DNA of 64,000 bases from Brachionus plicatilis (lineage: Eukaryota > Rotifera > Eurotatoria > Ploima > Brachionidae): contig QEOQ01000226.1 in NCBI GenBank assembly GCA_010279815.1, forward strand, positions 2,568,343 through 2,632,342. Direction: 5' to 3'. Made by a program: the position numbers and the translations under genes. Every line of letters starts with the position of its first letter. The first letter of the stretch is position 1. Below, piece by piece: positions 51,025 through 61,999 of the stretch. The notes beneath the pieces are model-generated. The model saw only the letters and a program-made list of their open reading frames with translations. It had not been told where the DNA came from and ran no database searches.

Positions 51025-52815
51025 TAATATTTTTATTTATAGATATCTAAATTAATTTAAGGAATTTTATAAAATTTGTAACAGAATTTTTTTTATCAAT
51101 CTATCAGGATAAATATTATGTTTGAAGTCTTTTTTTTTCAGGAATAAAATATGAATATTTGATATGAACTGAGAATTTTTTCACTAAAATACATAAGTAG
51201 TTCAGTCTGTTCCTGGTATATGATAAAAAAATTCTTTATGATAATTTTTTCAGCCAACAAAATTTATGTAGAATATTTAAGGCACAATATCTTTAAAAAT
51301 TAACTTAATTGATCAACTATTTTCCATCAATAATGCAATCAAGAAATTCAATAAAGAAATTTAAATAATTTAAAATAATTCAAAATAATTGTATTTTTTA
51401 ACCAAGCGTGTTCTTTCACTAATGAATTTCCGGCCTAAAAATGTTAGTAAAGTTATCTAATGCTTTAAGATTTTGACAACAAAAATTTTAATTAGAAAAT
51501 TAAGCTTTTATTATCTAAATCTATTTTTAAAATGATTTATTTCAATGGTTTACAATAAAAAAAATAGGTTTTTTTATTAAAAATAAAAGGGATCAGATTT
51601 TTGGACACCAGATAGATAATTCTATTAAAAAAAATTTTTGAAACTCTTGGACAGGCTATAATAATTTAAATTGGTGCGAAAACGACAAAGATGGACTTAA
51701 AAAAATTGATTTAAAGTTATTTTCAGTGATTAATTTGATATTAAAGTTAAAAGATAAGCCAGTGAAAAGTTTTGCTTGCCAACTACGCTATTGTGAATTT
51801 CAAATACAATAAACCAAAAATTCTTCATTTTTTGATATATTAAAGTTAAAGTTAATAAAAAATATTTAAAAAAATACAATCTCAAAGCACCCTTTTTAAC
51901 TGAAATAAAATTTTTATTTTCTTTTTTTTAAGTAAATCAAATCAAATCAATAATCTATTTAAATCTAATTGATGCTTTATTTTTTGTACTTTTTACATCA
52001 GAAAAATTATTTTAGGTATAAATTATTTTATGTTGCATTTTAATATTATTTATAAACTTTTAATTTATCCAAAAATGAAGAATTTTTGTTATTTTTGTAT
52101 TTGAATTTCACAATACCTTTTTAAAGTACTGTCGTCATTGCCTCTCGCATTTGATGAATAATTCAATATCATGATTTCTAGAAAGGATATTTTCGATTTC
52201 AAACATTTTTTGCTCAAACAGAGAAAAAAAAAACCGGTGCAGTGATAATTTATCATATTTGGTTCTGTATTTTTAGTGATTCAATCGGAAATTTTAGGTA
52301 AAAAGAATTAAAAATCAGCATATAAATCTCTCACTTTTTTTTGAGAATTTTTTATCATTATCCTAATTTTGTACTTTTCAAAAAAAATAAATTTTATTAT
52401 TTATTTTATTAATTTTTTTATTTATTTGACCGCACCTTTTTTCAAAAAAAAAACTTTCTATGCATACCCTACAACCTTGACTAGAAGTCACATACTGTTT
52501 TTACAACTCTGATAAACGTGGGGAAAATCAGCGTCATTCAAATAAATTTTTAAACTTTAAAATTCAAGCTAAAGTGAAATAAAAGAAAAATTAGTATTCA
52601 AAATTCTTTATTAATTTTAACGTAATTTTTAGATTTACGGCTGAACGAGATTTTTTTGTCCCTAGCGGAATTCTTTTTTTTACTGATAAAAAAAACTCTT
52701 GACTCTTTTAAAAGTTTATTACTGCTAATAATGGAAATTTTTTTTCGATTTTGCATTTTAACTTTTTTTTCCATTTTTAATTTTGAAATTTTTTTGTTTA
52801 CTTTTGCTAGTAATT
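51025..52815. other. Intergenic, no gene seen
   Basis: AT-rich sequence without a coding frame or clear repeat between eIF4H and the 4E-T-like gene. Confidence 0.45.
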
Positions 52816-52821
52816 GACAAT

Positions 52822-53637
52822 TTAATATTGACCAGCTCGCAATTTCTCAATCAAAAAATTGAAGTGTTGTTTTTCATTCAACTGATCTGAGCTTTTAAGG
52901 TCTATGCTCATTTCATACTGTTCGCTCAATTGATTCGATTGATCGTCTAGATCCATCTCATCCGAGTGTTTGTTCACCAACACCGGATCCTCATAGATTG
53001 TCTGATTAAGCTGCATTGACTCCAGTTCTTGAACAGTTATTGAAGATCGAATATTGCATATTAGATTGGACTCGACTTGTTGCACGGTCATAGCTGAAGG
53101 AAGTTTTCGTTTCTCTGAGCATTCATTTAGCAAGTCGGGATGTTCTAAGACAAATTGTTGTATTGGATCGGATTTTTTTTTGTTCGGCACAAATGTACCA
53201 GTCTCTTGGGGCTTTGGTGGATTCTTGATAAGACTGAGTAAAATTTTGCCCGCATCTGGTTTTAGATTTTTATCTGAAGCGGGCAGGTGGCTCAAAGTCA
53301 AGAGCGAATTTGTCTGAGTGGTTGGATCGCTGGGATCCCACGGTTGGCCGGTTTTATAGGCCCAACTTTGCGCAATCACTGCTGGCACTTGGTCTTTTAT
53401 TAGGTCAGATTTCTCATTGCGAATTTTGAACAAGTCATTCTTGGTGTACGAATGCTTTTCTGGTTTGGATAACTCACACAAATTCTCATTTGGCAGTCGA
53501 TTTAAATTTACTATTTGATTTAAATCGGTGTAAATTGAAAATGCGGACGGATTAGTGGTGTACAGATCGTAGCTATTGTCCGCATAGTTCCAATTACCTA
53601 GGTCCAAATGAGAAGCTGTGCTAGAGTTATTGAACAT
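52822..53637 (-). CDS. 4E-T-like eIF4E-binding protein (short form)
   Basis: A single open exon of 271 residues from ATG 53637. The protein looks disordered, with short linear motifs in the order of eIF4E transporter (EIF4ENIF1, P-body repressor): SYTKNDLFKIRN at residues 63-74 fits the YxxxxL-phi eIF4E-binding motif; TVQQVESNL at 184-192 resembles the SVEEVEAGL motif; FNFLIEKLRAG near the end resembles FNKLVSTMKASG. ITVQELESMQ (200-209) is like the DELEYRQ element. Human 4E-T is about 985 residues, so this would be a strongly reduced homologue. Upstream, at about 53694, a TTCTATTTATGCAG acceptor suggests a 5' UTR intron or trans-splice site. The gene could instead be another 4E-binding protein. 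Confidence 0.62.
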   Translation of the reverse strand: MFNNSSTASHLDLGNWNYADNSYDLYTTNPSAFSIYTDLNQIVNLNRLPNENLCELSKPEKHSYTKNDLFKIRNEKSDLIKDQVPAVIAQSWAYKTGQPWDPSDPTTQTNSLLTLSHLPASDKNLKPDAGKILLSLIKNPPKPQETGTFVPNKKKSDPIQQFVLEHPDLLNECSEKRKLPSAMTVQQVESNLICNIRSSITVQELESMQLNQTIYEDPVLVNKHSDEMDLDDQSNQLSEQYEMSIDLKSSDQLNEKQHFNFLIEKLRAGQY

Positions 53638-53759
53638 TTTTGTGTTGAATTCATTTCATTTTCTTGAGCATTTATAGAGCTTTGTTGCGAAATTACCTGC
53701 ATAAATAGAAAAAAGCCATTTCTACACGCACAAGGCAAGTATGTTCTTGTTTTTTTTTT

Positions 53760-54500
53760 TTTTTAATTTTTTTTATTGAATTTTAAAATATTATATTTAT
53801 CATTTACATACATTTAACTATTTTTTATTTAGCTAGCTAATTGGCATGGGCGTATGACACTAAAAAGCCCCCTGAAATTGAGACAATTTTTTTCCTTTAG
53901 CAATTTAGTTTTAAGCATCTAAAATTTATTTTTTATTCGGATTTATTTTAATTTTCTTGATTATTAAAATTGATTTTTTTTAAAAACATCCCAGGAGATA
54001 AATTTGATTAAGATCTTGAGTAAGAAATTGATAAGATCAGAGGCAATTTCTCGTAAAAATTCTTATATAAGATCGTATAATTTCAGGAATAGTAGAAATT
54101 CAAGCTCGGTATCTGATCTTATAAGAATCTTATAAGATTAGGTAAAATTAAAGAATTTTTTAGAAAATATTCTTTTTAAAAATTAAATTTTCTATATTAT
54201 TTATAAGATCTTAAAACGAAATAGTTTAAGAGCCATTTAAGATCATGAAGCAAATCATAAACTTTGTATTTAAAGTCAAAATTAATTTATCAGTTTTTTT
54301 TTATTTAAAATTTTTGAAAATTCTTTCAATATAGAATTGAAAAAAAATAGTTTATTAGAATTAAAAATTCCATACGAGATTAAAAATAAAATAGCATAAA
54401 GTTAATTTTTTAAAAGAAACTCTAACATTTATTTTTTAAATCGAACAATTCGTTTATTAAGGTTTGATTTTTCATTCTGTATACTATAAAAAAGTTGGTG
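53760..54500. other. No gene seen
   Basis: AT-rich sequence upstream of the 4E-T-like gene. The word ATAAGATC recurs several times (about 54015-54210) without a clear period. Confidence 0.4.
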
Positions 54501-54506
54501 AATCTA

Positions 54507-54702
54507 GGGCACCTTGAAGTTGATGATCAATTTAATATATCATTTCAATTCAAAGAGTTTATCATTTGATATTAAAATTAATCTTTGAATTAATTGAAAA
54601 ATTTTAATGTAACATGCTTTATATGTTATGTAAATTTAAAAAATATTTAATTTTTTTAATCTTCATAACATATTAAACATAAATTTAAAGATTAATTTTA
54701 AT
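54507..54702. mobile_element. Partial MITE of the TTGAAGTTTATGATCA family
   Basis: It starts GGGCACCTTGAAGTTGATGA and shares TTCAATTCAAAGAGTTTATC and TTAATGTAACATGCTTTA with the element at 7.0-7.5 kb. Inner arms around 54565 and 54690 are inverted. A second element is inserted at its right side. Confidence 0.65.
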
Positions 54703-54704
54703 TA

Positions 54705-54841
54705 CAGTGTTTCTAACAGAACTGTAACGTCAACCGTGACCGCATCCGTAGCCCATGTTATTTTAAGATAATTATTTTTTTAAATATTTTTAGCTAGGGT
54801 GACGGCTACAGTCGCGGTGACGATTTCTGTTAGAAACACCG
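54705..54841. mobile_element. Short Tc1/mariner-type MITE
   Basis: The ends CAGTGTTTCTAACAGAA and its inverted partner CGGTGTTTCTAACAGAA are flanked by TA on both sides (54703-54704 and 54842-54843). The interior contains GTGACCGCATCCGTAGCC and an inverted GTGACGGCTACAGTCGCGG-like block. It is 137 bp long and non-coding. Confidence 0.85.
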
Positions 54842-55059
54842 TAGCATTGGAAGCAATTTTTGAGAATCGGATTCATTCAAAAAGTCGAAAAAAAATCCAA
54901 TACATTAATCAAAATTTATAAAACGAAATAAATTTTAAGTTAAAAAATCCCACAATAATAGATATGATGATTTCAAATCAAACTAACACTTTTAATTTAA
55001 CTTTATCTTTATTTTCATTTCTTGAATTTATATTTAAAACTTGTTGTTAAATCACACTA

Positions 55060-55155
55060 CTTATCTGCCATAGCCAGGTACTTGAGGTACCTAGCTCCGC
55101 GGTTTAAAACCCGTTGCAGATTAATTTATAATAATAATAATAATAATAATAATCC
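55060..55155 (+). mobile_element. LINE 3' tail with (AAT)n
   Basis: The sequence CTGCCATAGCCAGGTACTTG, then CTAGCTCCGCGG and CGTTGCAGATTA, followed by about eight AAT units, repeats the 3' UTR design seen at 29.3 kb. No coding part remains. Confidence 0.6.
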
Positions 55156-56921
55156 ATATTTTAGCTATGCATCAAATGTCGCCAGATATTTTTCGCATTG
55201 TCAATTTATGGTTAATTTTGAAGTTAGATTTATTTTAACACAATCTGAGATAAAAAAAGGACCCTGAGCGTATTCTTACAAAGAGAATTTATCAAGATCA
55301 AAAAATCAAAATATAAAATGTAATATTTTTTTTAATAAGAATTGTACTATTTTTGCTTAGCAATTACTTGACAATTTATGTAAAGTTTATTTTCATATTT
55401 AAAATTTTATAATTTCCCTTTTTATTGAACGTAAATGGGCTAAAATTTTTTAATTTATTTGAATATTTGAAGACAGAAAAATTTAATCTTTCAAAATTTA
55501 TAATTTGTTTAAGTAAAAAAACAAAAATATTTTAGTTTGAATGAATGAATATAAAAGTTATGAATTTGAATTTCTGAAATATCTTAACCTGAATTATTTA
55601 AATTATTGATTGTTTTTTTAAATAAATTAGAAGACAATCATTTTGATGTTTATTTGTTAATAAACCATTTTAGACATAGCATGTCTAGTAATGTTTAGTA
55701 TTTATTTTTTCAAAATTATCAAAATTATTAGATTAACTAAGTTTTAAAATTTTAAATGTTCGTTTTGATCTTAAAATTTGATCTGAAATTTAAAGAGTTT
55801 GAAGAAATTTAATTACAAAAAATTCTTCAAAAATTTGGGAAAATAAAATAATTCCATTTTGAAAAGCCATGTAAATCTTAGCGAGTATTTTGATCTTTTA
55901 TTTAATTGTTACACAGTTATAGTAACCAGCTTTTTTACTTAATAAAAATTCATAGTTATCATGTTTTTCTTTGATTTATGAAGCAGAAATTTTCAGCTTT
56001 TAGCTACATAATCTGTGGACATGAAATATTTAATTCACGTAAATTTATTGGTTTTATTAATATCAGTAAAAAGGAATAAAAAAAAATTAATAAAAATTTC
56101 AAATATTTTTTCTATGAGTTCGAAATTAGCTTTGTAAATATAACATGGTGCAGTATACATCGATGCTAAAATTGTTTAAAGTCTAATAATGATGTGCAAA
56201 ATAAAAAAAACAATTATTTTTTAACTTTATCAAAAAAATAAATCATTAGTATTTTTCATATCAGTCAAATACCTCAAAAACTGAATTACACATTTTTAGA
56301 TACTCATGGATCGAAGACTTTATTCGACTATTTTTGTTACTTCTTTTCTTTATTTTTTGAACAAAAAATTTAGTCATTTCAGAAGATTTTTTTAAATCTA
56401 AAATCAAAAAAAATTAAAAATTAATTAAATTTTAAGATTATCTATCTAGCAAAAAACATTAGAAATCAATTCGATTTCCATACAATAATTTTTCAGATCA
56501 AAAATATCTGAAAGCTTTCCAAGTTATACCAAAAGCTAAAAACTTAATTTTCAAAAAAAAATTAAAAAAAACTCATATAATTTTGTTTTTTTTTAAGCTT
56601 GTTCAAATTTATAAAAAATAAAGACAAAAATTCGTTCTCTTTTCACTTTTATTTATTCTAATTTATTTACCACTAAAATTCAAAATTTAACCTAATTAAA
56701 TACTAAATGTAGAAAATTTATTCTTGAATAATTTTTTTTTATATTTTTAGGCCAGAGCTTCATTGAATCGATTATAAATTCATTTGAAATTTTGTTATGG
56801 TATTTTTTTAAATCATAAAACTGCACTAAAATACTAAATATTATTATTTTTGCTTTCAAATTTTTAAAAGCTGCATTTAGAAAAATAAAATAAAATTTTT
56901 TTACACATCTAATTCTAAAAC

Positions 56922-57460
56922 ATGAAACGAAAATCTAAGTCATCAATAAAAAAAATTCAAAAAAAAAAGTAGTCAGTTCAAATTTTGATTCTAAAACTGA
57001 TACACTCAATGAACATTCTGACAAAATTAGTGTTGACTCAAGTCAAGGTAACTATCGGCTCTTGATTGATGAGTCGGTATCCAACGATTTTTCTCAGGAA
57101 TCGCTATCTAATTTCCCAATAATTTCCACAAAGAAATATATTTTTATTCAACTAAAGCTAACCAGCGTTGATGCCTCTTGTCTGTATGACAAACTTGACC
57201 AAAATTTTCTATGCATTAGCTCAGATGCTTGTGCTAGTCACGTGAAAGCTTTTATTTACAAGAAAATGAAAGTTTCTCAATCTTTATACGATGTAAATTT
57301 TTTTTATATTTTTTGCCTAATAAAAAAACATTTTTTTAAGGTTGTTTTAATGTCCAATGGCTATGAAATTAAATCAAAATGTCCCATATCAGTTTTGAAG
57401 AACAATTTTTTCGCAGACAAAGTAAGCTTGATGTTCAATAATCTTGTCACAATTTTGTAA
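56922..57460 (+). pseudogene. RAWUL-like gene, copy 1, frameshifted near the start
   Basis: Same gene as copy 2 at 59441. One A is missing in the run at about 56946-56953 (8 A against 9), which puts a TAG in frame after about 16 codons. From there the frame is intact: exon 1 to 57292, a 48-bp intron 57293-57340, exon 2 57341-57460. The rest differs from copy 2 at only a few residues near the C-terminus (KVSLMFNNLVTIL). The loss could be real, or a homopolymer sequencing error, or translation could start further on (no good ATG is visible). Confidence 0.7.
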
Positions 57461-57650
57461 TTCCAATAAAAGCTTAATTAAATTAAGTTAGATTCAAAAA
57501 ATTTTGTAGAGTAAAACACTCAATTTTTAAACTCGTAATTTAGAAGCAAAACAGAATTATAATTTGTTTATTTTTTCAAGAAAATGGATCAAACAGAGAG
57601 AAAAATCTTTGGCTAAAACTTAAAAAAGTAAAAAAAAAATATAGCAAATT

Positions 57651-57800
57651 GGGCATCTTGAAGTTTAGGATCAAAAAAATCAGATCAAAAAGTAATTTTT
57701 TTATAACTTTCGAATGGTACTTGATTAAATCTCTGTGCAAAATGCTAAATAATGCAAAAAACATGCTGAATTTTAGAAAAGGCTCTGCAAAAACTCTGCA
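57651..57800. mobile_element. Left half of a foldback MITE at the duplication junction
   Basis: It runs from GGGCATCTTGAAGTTTAGGA to AGGCTCTGCAAAAACTCTGC and then stops where unit 2 begins. The complete element is at 60169-60478. Confidence 0.85.
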
Positions 57801-60316
57801 AAAAATCAAAATATAAAATGTAATATTTTTTTTTAATAAGAATTGTACTATTTTTGCTTAGCAATTACTTGACAAGTTATGTAAAGTTTATTTTCATATT
57901 TAAAATTTTATAATGTCCCTTTTTATTGAACGTAAATGGGCTAGAATTTTTTAATTTATTTGAATATTTAAAGACAAAAAATTTAATCTTTCAAAATTTA
58001 TAATTTGTTTAAGTAAAAAAACAAAATTATTTTAGTTTGAATGAATGAATATAAAAGTTATGAATTTGAATTTCCGAAATAACTTAACCTGAATTATTTA
58101 AATTACTGATTGTTTTTTTTTAAATAAATTAGAGGACAATCATTTAGATGTTTATTTGTTAATAAACCATTTTAGACATAGCATGTCTAGTAATGTTTAG
58201 TATTTATTTTTTCAAAATTATCAAAATTATTAGATTAACTAAGTTTTAAAATTTTAAATGTTCGTTTTGATCTTAAAATTTGATCTGAAACTTCAATTTG
58301 CCCTGAAATTTTAAAAGTTTAAAAAAAATTTAATTACAAAAAATTCTTCAAAAATTTTGGAAAATAAATTAATTCTATTTTGAAATGCCAAGTAAATCTT
58401 AGCGAGTATTTTGATCTTTTATTTAATTGTAACACAGTTATAGTAACCAGCTTTTTTACTTAATAAAAATTCATAGTTATCATGTTTTTCTTTGATTTAT
58501 GAAGCAGAAATTTTCAGCTTTTAGCTACATAATCTGTGGTCATGAAATATTTAATTCACGTAAATTTATTGGTTTTATTAATATCAGTAAAAAGGAATAA
58601 AAAAAAAATTAATAAAAATTTTAAATATTTTTTTCTATGAGTTCGAAATTAGCTTTGTAAATATAACATGGTGCAGAATACATCGATGCTAAAATTGTTT
58701 AAAGTCTAATAATGATGTGCAAAAAAAAAAACAATTATTTTTTAACTTTATCAAAAAAATAAATCATTAGTATTTTTCAAATCAGTCAAATACCTCAAAA
58801 ACTGAATTACACATTTTTAGATACTCATGGATCGAAGACTTTATTCGACTATTTTTGTTACTTCTTTTCTTTATTTTTTGTACAAAAAATTTAGTCTTTT
58901 CAGAAGATTTTTTTAAATCTAAAATCAAAAAAATTAAAAATTAATTACATTTTAAGATTATCTATCTAGAAAAAAACATTAGAAATCAATTCGATTTCCA
59001 TACAATAATTTTTCAGATCAAAAAAATCTGAAAGCTTTCCAAGTTATACCAAAAGCTAAAAACTTAATTTTCAAAAAAAAATTAAAAAAAACTCATATAA
59101 TTTTGTTTTTTTTAAGCTTGTTCAAATTTATAAAAAATAAAGACAAAATTTCGTTCTCTTTTCACTTTTATTTATTCTAATTTATTTACCACTAAAATTC
59201 AAAATTTAACCTAATTAAATACTAAATGTAGAAAATTTATTCTTGAATAATTTTTTTTTATATTTTTAGGCCAGAGCTTCATTGAATCGATTATAAATTC
59301 ATTTGAAATTTTGTTATGGTATTTTTTTAAATCATAAAACTGCACTAAAATACTAAATATTATTATTTTTGCTTTCAAATTTTTAAAAGCTGCATTTAGA
59401 AAAATAAAATACAATTTTTTTACACATCTAATTCTAAAACATGAAACGAAAATCTAAGTCATCAATAAAAAAAAATTCAAAAAAAAAAGTAGTCAGTTCA
59501 AATTTTGATTCTAAAACTGATACACTCAATGAACATTCTGACAAAATTAGTGTTGACTCAAGTCAAGGTAACTATCGGCTCTTGATTGATGAGTCGGTAT
59601 CCAACGATTTTTCTCAGGAATCGCTATCTAATTTCCCAATAATTTCCACAAAGAAATATATTTTTATTCAACTAAAGCTAACCAGCGTTGATGCCTCTTG
59701 TCTGTATGACAAACTTGACCAAAATTTTCTATGCATTAGCTCAGATGCTTGTGCTAGTCACGTGAAAGCTTTTATTTACAAGAAAATGAAAGTTTCTCAA
59801 TCTTTATACGATGTAAATTTTTTTTATATTTTTTGCCTAATAAAAAAACATTTTTTAAGGTTGTTTTAATGTCCAATGGCTATGAAATTAAATCAAAATG
59901 TCCCATATCAGTTTTGAAGAACAATTTTTTCGCAGACAAAGTAAACTTGATGTTCAATAATCTTGTCTCAATTTTGTAATTCCAATAAAAGCTTAATTAA
60001 ATTAAGTTAGATTCACAAAATTTTGTAGAGTAAAAAACTCAATTTTTAAACTCGTAATTTAGAAGCAAAACAGAATTATAATTTGTTTATTTTTTCAAGA
60101 AAATGGATCAAACAGAGAGAAAAATCTTTGGCTAAAACTTAAAAAAGTAAAAAAAAATATAGCAAATTGGGCATCTTGAAGTTTAGGATCAAAAATCAGA
60201 TCAAAAAGTAATTTTTTTATAACTTTTGAATGGTATTTGATTAAATCTCTCTGCAAAATGCTAAATAATGCAAAAAACATGCTGAATATTAGAATAGGCT
60301 CTGCAAAAACTCTGCA
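57801..60316 (+). repeat. 2.5 kb tandem duplication, unit 2
   Basis: Second copy of 55301-57800. Homology ends at the core word of the foldback MITE (CTCTGCA at 60310-60316), after which the MITE continues only in this copy. One local difference is at about 58296-58315, where this copy has AACTTCAATTTGCCC. Confidence 0.93.
59441..59979 (+). CDS. RAWUL-like (PCGF/RING1 C-terminal type) small protein, intact copy
   Basis: Exon 1 59441-59812 and exon 2 59860-59979 flank a 47-bp intron (GTAAAT...TTAAG); 163 residues. The basic N-terminus (MKRKSKSSIKKNSKKK) looks like a nuclear localisation signal, followed by an acidic Ser-rich linker. Residues 70-150 read like the ubiquitin-fold RAWUL domain of Polycomb RING proteins: FIQLKLTSVD, then FLCISSDACASHVKAFIYKK, then the spliced strand SLYDVVLMSNGYEI. 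No RING finger is present, so it could compete for RAWUL partners but not act as an E3 (inference). The intron differs by one T between the copies and would break the frame if unspliced, which supports splicing. AATAAA follows the stop by a few bases. Confidence 0.72.
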
Positions 60317-60478
60317 ATTTTGTAGGGAAACGCATGTCATTAAAAAGTATTTAATTCAATTACGCGATTTAATTGCAGAGTTTTTGCAGAGCCTATTCTA
60401 ACATTCAGCATGTTTTTTAAAAGTTATAAAAGAATTACTTTTTGATCTGATTTTTTTGATCCTAAACTTCAAGATGCC
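60169..60478. mobile_element. Complete foldback MITE, GGGCATCTTGAAGTTTAGGA
   Basis: The left arm 60169-60320 and right arm 60372-60478 are inverted copies. The core AGGCTCTGCAAAAACTCTGC is shared with the foldback in the piggyBac at 34.9 kb. About 40 bp of the left arm (TGGTATTTGATTAAATCTC and on) is missing from the right arm. Confidence 0.85.
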
Positions 60479-60726
60479 GCAAATTGAAGTTTATGATCAT
60501 GCTCACAAGTTATCTTAAGATTTTTTTTTTTTACTAAAAAATTAAATGCAGAGACTAATTTTCTTGTGTAGCAAACCATATCACACCATACAAAAATATT
60601 GTGCATTATTCTGCATGCATGAAATTTTTGCAAAGATTTGTGGACATAAAAAAATCAGTTTACAATTATATGTTTCTATTATGCTTCTGCAATAAAATTT
60701 AGAACAAAAAATTAATTAAAAATTTA

Positions 60727-60900
60727 GGTTGTGCCTAAAACGCGGAAAGCGAAAATTTTTTGGCGGAATTCCGCAACTTTTTTTTCATAGTAAAAAAAAT
60801 TCCGCAAAAAGCGGAATTTCCGCTTTTTAGTCATTTTTAATTTTTTTTGGGGAAATTTTAAAAATTATGGAAAACAATTATTCAGATTTTAGGCACAACC
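60727..60900. mobile_element. 174-bp MITE with 9-bp target duplication
   Basis: The ends GGTTGTGCCTAAAA and inverted partner are flanked by AAAAATTTA on both sides (60718-60726 and 60901-60909). Inside, GCGGAAT-type words occur in both orientations (GGCGGAATTCCGC, AAAGCGGAATTTCCGC). The 9-bp duplication suggests a MULE-type family. Confidence 0.8.
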
Positions 60901-61447
60901 AAAAATTTAATGATAATTTTTGAGTAATATCATTTTAATTTGATCAAAGACTTAACTTAACTTTAAATGTTTAAATGTGCAAAACAAATTATATTTTATT
61001 TTAGCTTAGTTAAATCTTTATTTAAAAAAATCATTAAATCCCAAAGTAACTAAATAAAAGATTATTAATTCGCAATTCGTTATTTTTCAGTCAAGATTAC
61101 TGAAACTTTAACAAAAATAACTAAAAAAAATGATAATTTTAGATAACTAATATTATCCATTAAAATCGTTTAATTTTATTGTTTTTTTTTCTTAAATATT
61201 TAAATTGTTAGAAAGGATTTTAAATGGATTAATTTTTTCAAATAAGATTTATCATATAATTTTGTACATTGAATAATAATTTGTAACAATTTTTAAGTGA
61301 AAAAACATATAAAAACTACATTGCTTCAAAAAAAAACGCAGAAATGCTAAAATTACGTTATTTTACGCAAGTTTACACAATCTTAATAAGCTTATATCTA
61401 GCACTTCTAGTAAAACTAAGAGGGATATAATAATAATTTCAGATCAG

Positions 61448-61640
61448 ATCAAACGCTGAATCTTTTGGCACATATTTCTTTAATTTTCCTTAAATCCAAG
61501 TTTTATAGGTAATTGATATAGTTTTAGACAAAAATAGCGGAAGATCGGACTGCTAGTTTATTAGAAAAATTAAAAATTTCTTAATTTTCTTAATTTCTTA
61601 TTTTTCAAATATGTGCAAAAAGATTCAGCGTTTGATCTGA
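61448..61640. repeat. Inverted repeat, GATCAAACGCTGAATCTTTT
   Basis: Arms of about 35 bp at 61448-61482 and 61604-61640 share GATCAAACGCTGAATCTTT and GCACATATTT. The centre is AT-rich. It is probably a small foldback element. Confidence 0.75.
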
Positions 61641-61769
61641 CCTCGGATAGAGCAAGAGATAACCTAAAAAACGCGAGGTCAAAGTCAATCAAGCCAAATA
61701 AACCAAATAATTAAAATATGTTTTAAATTTATAATATTCTTTTTGTCTCGATATTTTTTCTTTCAAAAG

Positions 61770-61999
61770 TTACTTTTTTTACCATATTTTACCTTTTTTT
61801 ACATTTACATAAATTTACGTAAAAATTAGTAAAAAAAGTTGGTTTTGGTAAAATATAATAAAATAAATAGAAACTTTTTTTTTCAAAATGTATTAGAAAA
61901 TAATAAAATATTCAAAAAATTGAGCTTTTTTTTGGCATTTTCATTTTTACCAATTTTTACGTAAAATTACCAGAAATCCACTAGTCAAATTGGCACTGT
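61770..61999. mobile_element. Possible end of a Tc1/mariner-type MITE
   Basis: TTTACGTAAAA words cluster here, and the sequence ends CAATTTTTACGTAAAATTAC and then AAATTGGCACTG followed by TA at 62000. This resembles the right end of the element at 2463-3291 in design, but I could not find the matching left end. Confidence 0.4.

Larger units (their letters stand above)
55301..57800 (+). repeat. 2.5 kb tandem duplication, unit 1
   Basis: It begins AAAAATCAAAATATAAAATG and is followed directly by a second copy starting with the same words at 57801. By eye the two are well over 90% identical, with scattered substitutions and homopolymer indels. Each unit carries a RAWUL-like gene. Unit 1 ends inside the left arm of a foldback MITE, so the duplication is younger than that MITE. 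Confidence 0.93.

Noticed and set aside
57293..57340. Reading the RAWUL-like frame straight through the intron
   Set aside because: In copy 1 the 48-bp intron keeps the frame, but in copy 2 it is 47 bp and would break it. GT/AG borders are present in both, and the spliced product fits the domain.
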